Part shown: positions 19,330 through 20,680 of the stretch, piece by piece
Layout: the number at the start of each line of letters is the position of its first letter
How positions within the stretch are numbered: the stretch's first letter is position 1
NCBI GenBank assembly: GCA_051453625.1
Contig: JBOZIK010000001.1
Span: forward strand, 171,793,986 to 171,814,665
Direction: 5' to 3'
DNA length: 20,680 nucleotides
From: Welwitschia mirabilis
Lineage: Eukaryota; Gnetophyta; Gnetopsida; Welwitschiales
Position numbers and translations under genes: made by a program
The notes under the pieces: generated by a model
Told to the model about the DNA's origin: nothing
The model's input: only the letters and a program-made list of their open reading frames with translations
The model's database searches: none

Positions 19330-19546
19330 AGAAGGTCGATTAGGTTAATTTTAAGAAAGAAATTATGTCCATTAATGGTACTTCTACACTATAACCCCAT
19401 AGATCTGGTCGACTAGTTAGAGTTTCAGTTAACCCATTAAGACACAGGTTTATAGTACAGGTAGGATCGGGGTGACTGAGCTTTGATGCTGATCGTCTGA
19501 CTACCTCTAGTCAGTTAAATCATAGACCTAGTCAACCATCCTGTAA
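19330..19546. repeat. spacer with GTCGACT/GTTAACC-type repeats
   Basis: This lies between the pol stop and the TATA box. Plus-strand copies include GGTCGACTAG (about 19408), AGTTAACCCA (about 19428), CTAGTCAGTTAAA and CTAGTCAACCA (about 19528). They resemble the U3 repeat cluster at 17011-17547. The DNA is clearly more GC-rich than its surroundings. Confidence 0.6.
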
Positions 19547-20680
19547 TTAGCTAGAGGATGACAAGATAACTCCTAGTTCATTTTGAAGATGAATAAAATT
19601 ATTAAAATTTAGGGGTTTGATAAAAATATCTACCATTTGATGGTTTGTACTAATAAAATTCATAGTAATATTATCTTTTTTAATTTAATCTCTTAAAAGT
19701 GAATTTCTTAGTTTAATATGTTTGTTCTTGGAATGTTGAACAGGATTTTTAGAAATATTTATATTACTAGTGTTATCACAAAACATAGGAACTTATTCAA
19801 AATTTACTCCAAAGTCCTTTAGCATCTTCTTTATCCAAAGAAGATGAACACAAAAACTTCCTATCACAATATATTTGGCTCCTACTATTGAAATTAAGAT
19901 TTAATTTTGCTTTTTGCTTATCCATCCTACTAAACACAATCCTAACATAAAACAATTTCTACTTGTTCTCTTTATTGTCCCTACATCTAGCCCAAACCAC
20001 ATCACTAAACATTGTAAGCTTAAAGGATGTCTCTATAATATATTAAAAACCATAATCACATTTACATATCTAATTATCATTTTTACTTCTTATAAGTGTA
20101 ATTATTTTGGTTAGGTTTGGCACCTTGTACAAATACCAATACTAAACATGATATCTAGTCTACTTAAAGTCAAAAATAATAAACTTCCAATCATGCTTCT
20201 ATAAAGCTTCTGATCTACTGATTTTCCACTTTCATTCAAACTGACATTATAATAAGTTAACATTGGAGTATTAGTTATTTTAGCATTCTCCAATCTAAAC
20301 TAGTTATTTTAGCATTCTCAAATCTAAACCATTTGATTAAATCTTTTGTATATTTATATTGAGAAATAAATATTTCATTCTTTATTTACTTAATTTGTAA
20401 ATTAAGAAACATTTTCACTTCACCAAACATACTCATTTCAAAATGTGTTATCATAATTGTTGCAAATTCTTTTGATAATCCTTTATTAGAGGCACCAAAT
20501 ATGATATCATCCACATATATTTGTATAATAATAAATTCCTTTTTCAAATTCTTGATAAATAGAATCTTGTCTACCATTCTGCGAATATAACCATTATCAT
20601 TCAAAAAATTGGCTAACTTTTCATATCAAACTTTTAAAGCTTGCTTCAACCCATAAAAGCTTTTTTAAGTCTATAAACAT
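19547..20680 (-). pseudogene. SIRE/Maximus-type Ty1/copia pol, RT and RNase H (5' part outside window)
   Basis: Reading leftwards from the window edge: a FYGLKQAL block (20655-20630), a 72-residue open stretch (20604-20386) with KILFIKNLKK, QIYVDDIIFGASNK (YVDD intact at 20517-20506) and FEMSMFGEVKMF, then a 60-residue stretch (20293-20111) with NTPM, KLYRSMIGSLLFLTLSRLDIMFS and ICTRCQ. RNase H follows: RNCF-x-LGLCLVGWISKKQN, GAKYIVIGS, then MFCDNTSNINISKNPVQHSKNKHIK (about 19785-19710) and VDIFIKPLNFNNF (about 19630-19590), ending TAA 19547-19549. IYVDDIIFGA and CLVGWxSKKQN are typical of the SIRE lineage. Damage is lighter than in copia element 1, yet stops and shifts remain (for example TGA near 20628), so it is inactive. 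Confidence 0.94.

Noticed and set aside
19914-20114. Plus-strand 66-codon open frame
   Set aside because: Antisense of the RNase H part of the right-hand copia element.

Overview
This is AT-rich nuclear DNA from a flowering plant. It is a graveyard of nested, decaying LTR retrotransposons, not a block of host genes. The evidence is three separate pol regions with plant-typical motifs: two Ty1/copia and one Ty3/gypsy of the Athila type. Coding is broken by many stops and shifts, LTR-type flanks are long, and there are three assembly gaps (100, 71 and 515 N). The species cannot be named from the sequence. No tRNA, rRNA, CRISPR or bacterial-type operon was seen.

Layout. 1-600: slightly less AT-rich; possible remains of the last exons of a host gene around a 100-N gap (weak). 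600-1240: featureless apart from a 12-bp-stem hairpin. About 1240-5137: copia element 1, plus strand, in the order gag, zinc knuckle, protease, integrase, reverse transcriptase, RNase H, ending at 5137 with a purine tract near 5400. Nearly every catalytic residue is lost, mostly by G-to-A or C-to-T changes. 5420-8141: no gene; the right part looks like minus-strand LTR sequence. 8142-12557: two imperfect direct copies (about 2.2 kb each) of a minus-strand Athila segment made of the integrase C-terminus plus long U3-like DNA. 12558-13072: gap. 13073-14515: the rest of the Athila pol on the minus strand (integrase, RNase H, last part of RT), cut off at about 14515. 14516-16306: unassigned, with an (AT)n microsatellite. 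16307-20680: 3' half of a better preserved minus-strand copia element of the SIRE/Maximus type: RT and RNase H (20680 to 19547), a spacer, an accessory ORF with its own TATA-like box (19216 to 18163), two copies of a polypurine tract, and a 1.37-kb 3' LTR (17680 to 16307).

How the parts relate. Nothing here forms a working pathway; each element would once have served only its own retrotransposition. Copia 1 and Athila look old. The right-hand copia element is younger: its YVDD motif is intact and its accessory ORF keeps a 128-residue open stretch. The most interesting structures are the tandem duplication whose breakpoint falls at an assembly gap edge, the graded CpG decay of a GTCGAC-type repeat in the LTR, the duplicated polypurine tract, and the accessory ORF with a separate promoter-like box. 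I found no convincing undescribed system.
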